From PCPOR2b sp965220385 (GTDB lineage Bacteria > Poribacteria > WGA-4E > PCPOR2b): DNA of 64,000 nt. Below, one piece after another: positions 63,701 to 64,000 of this stretch. Both the position numbers and the translations under genes were made by a program. Every line of letters starts with the position of its first letter. The stretch's first letter is position 1. The stretch is from positions 6,076,001 to 6,140,000 of the forward strand of contig OZ244825.1 in assembly GCA_965220385.1 (NCBI GenBank), in the 5' to 3' direction. The notes below the pieces were generated by a model. The model was not told where the DNA came from, did no database searches, and saw only the letters and a program-made list of their open reading frames with translations.

Positions 63701-64000
63701 TTGCTCGACCACTTTGTTGGGGGCGATCTCATCGCCGATACGGAGGGTCAGGAAGGCAGATTCTACAACCGATTGCGGCAAAATTTTGTGCATCAATGCT
63801 TGGATTGATGTGACAATAAATGCACGGTCTCCCTTCAACAGTTGATACAAACAGATCAGTCGCTCTGCAACAACATTTTTTGTTGGGGGGATACCATCAT
63901 ACAGGAAATTCTGCCATTGTGGGAAGAGATGGGCTTCTTCAAAATGATAGGCGGGTAAGTCTTGGATGATCTTATCTGCTTCATGCTGGGTGGGCAGGAC
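60719..64000 (-). CDS. mfd: Transcription-repair coupling factor Mfd, N-terminus cut by window edge
   Basis: The frame stays open to base 64000: I translated 63851-64000 as VLPTQHEADKIIQDLPAYHF and so on, in frame with the remainder, so the true start is outside the window. At least 1093 residues are seen. Mfd removes stalled RNA polymerase and recruits UvrA. Visible: UvrB-like N-terminal parts (FPQWQNFLYDG), the RNA-polymerase-interaction domain (YVVHISHGIGRYAGIRRLDV), the helicase core with Walker A ICGDVGYGKTEVALRAAF, DEEHRFG (DExx box), and LTLTATPIPRTLHMSL, then the TRG-type motor and a C-terminal regulatory domain. uvrA lies downstream past the envelope genes. Confidence 0.97.
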   Translation of the reverse strand, partial: VLPTQHEADKIIQDLPAYHFEEAHLFPQWQNFLYDGIPPTKNVVAERLICLYQLLKGDRAFIVTSIQALMHKILPQSVVESAFLTLRIGDEIAPNKVVEQLLRNGYQRVDLVEVKGELALRGDILDVYPLTTDAPIRIEFFGDEIDAIRLFDPTSQRSAPDGIDDQPKEITLCPVREIILSPETLDLWKARSEILIQDNESPKYRNAVNEITNRLETETNPDGLEALLPMLYEDTNILMDYLSPQTIVLLIEPAWMEREGAQLIEDTKELYERKLAFDQFMVSPDETFVPFESVISNLHAYPLARTSLTPPALNTEEPVEEIAFGMRPLGLPRSNYRMVMDQIKEWTDEGYFVNFLCDNPKSADRLYNILADRDLPATQTAVNIGTISEGFVNETLKLITLSEDELFGREHRRHRKTSFKEGTPLLSLIDLKEKDYVVHISHGIGRYAGIRRLDVDGKPQDFLALEYADAGRLYVPTYQIDLVQKYIGGQEDGRIRLDKLGGTSWERVKAKAQASIEQMAEELLKLYAIRESRQGHAFPADAPWQKEFEVLFPYEETPDQQKAIEEVKQDMERPRPMDRLICGDVGYGKTEVALRAAFKAVMAGKQVALLAPTTILTLQHFNTFQERFAPFPVQVEMLNRFRTDKETKMVVEGMANGTIDIVIGTHALLSKNIKFRELGLLVIDEEHRFGVKHKEKIKQLKQTVDVLTLTATPIPRTLHMSLVGIRDFSVINTPPENRLPIETYVMEYNPDVVRDAILREMERGGQIFFVHNRVQSIASIAATIQDLVPHARVCIAHGQMPERQLEKVMLEFISHKYDVLVCTMIIESGVDIPTVNTILINRADAFGLAQLYQLRGRVGRDQHQAYGYLFYPQGWAITEGAQKRLRVIEEFTDLGSGFKIALRDLEIRGTGNILGSEQHGHITAVGYDMYCKLVEEAVQKLKGEEIEEKVETRINLPIEAYLPDEYVPDSRQKVALYKKIAALETEVDRKELEEEMVDRYGKIPEPVEMLLEIADLKQISQQLGVDGIVAGEEIVKITFDEAKTSLDPRKLIRLIEKDRRISITPPARMAIRMTEVQGKTLLSELKRILDTLM

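Overview
The window looks like a chromosomal segment of an uncultured Gram-negative (diderm) bacterium, most likely Candidatus Poribacteria or a close relative. The grounds are an LptD-type outer-membrane assembly protein, two giant secreted proteins ending in the same 'NYPNPFNPETWIPY' C-terminal domain, three phytanoyl-CoA-dioxygenase-like proteins, two Asp-box sialidase-like proteins, a sulfatase, Gfo/Idh/MocA oxidoreductases, and intergenic DNA crowded with short palindromic repeats. The taxonomic call is inference from these family and repeat signatures, not from a marker-gene comparison. No rRNA, tRNA or CRISPR was seen.

Layout. 1-8.7 kb: pyruvate kinase (cut by the left edge), a secreted cytochrome c/LRR/cohesin/dockerin protein, an orphan histidine kinase, a MITE-like repeat and rpiA. 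9-13.7 kb: an ABC exporter, a sialidase/PhyH pair and a divergent PhyH gene. 13.8-15.1 kb: an IS630-family element with a split transposase, sitting just before a zwf-polyphosphate glucokinase-sulfatase operon. 19-21 kb: ferredoxin with its own promoter and terminator, a DUF971 protein, a second MITE-like repeat, and a cold-shock domain protein with two Sm/Hfq-like domains. 21-35 kb: accessory metabolism (polysaccharide deacetylase, G1P-dehydrogenase-like enzyme, Gfo/Idh, a GHL10-like glycosidase, AtoE transporter, DUF2330 plus a barrel protein, MlrC-like M81 enzyme, an unrecognised 553-aa protein, a second sialidase). 35-42 kb: repeat-rich DNA around a giant metzincin/Big-1/LRR secreted protein and a small HExxH secreted protein. 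42-47 kb: a minus-strand run of a 59-aa protein, M32 carboxypeptidase, malate/lactate dehydrogenase-like, PhyH and Gfo/Idh. 47-64 kb: a minus-strand block mfd, two PpiC-type proteins, surA, lptD, and a tandem double uvrA.

The most unusual content is in the last block and at 20 kb. LptD carries about 390 extra residues holding two whole and one partial parvulin-like folds, inserted where its beta-barrel should begin. It lies directly downstream of surA and two further PPIase-like genes, so the barrel and its folding helpers appear to be fused and clustered. UvrA is a 1836-residue tandem duplication with four ATPase sites, whose second copy has lost the DNA-contacting insertion domain. A CSD-Sm-Sm chain is a candidate fused RNA chaperone. 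pyk, zwf, ppgK and rpiA supply glycolysis and the oxidative pentose phosphate route; sialidases, sulfatase, GHL10 and deacetylase point to use of host or marine glycans.
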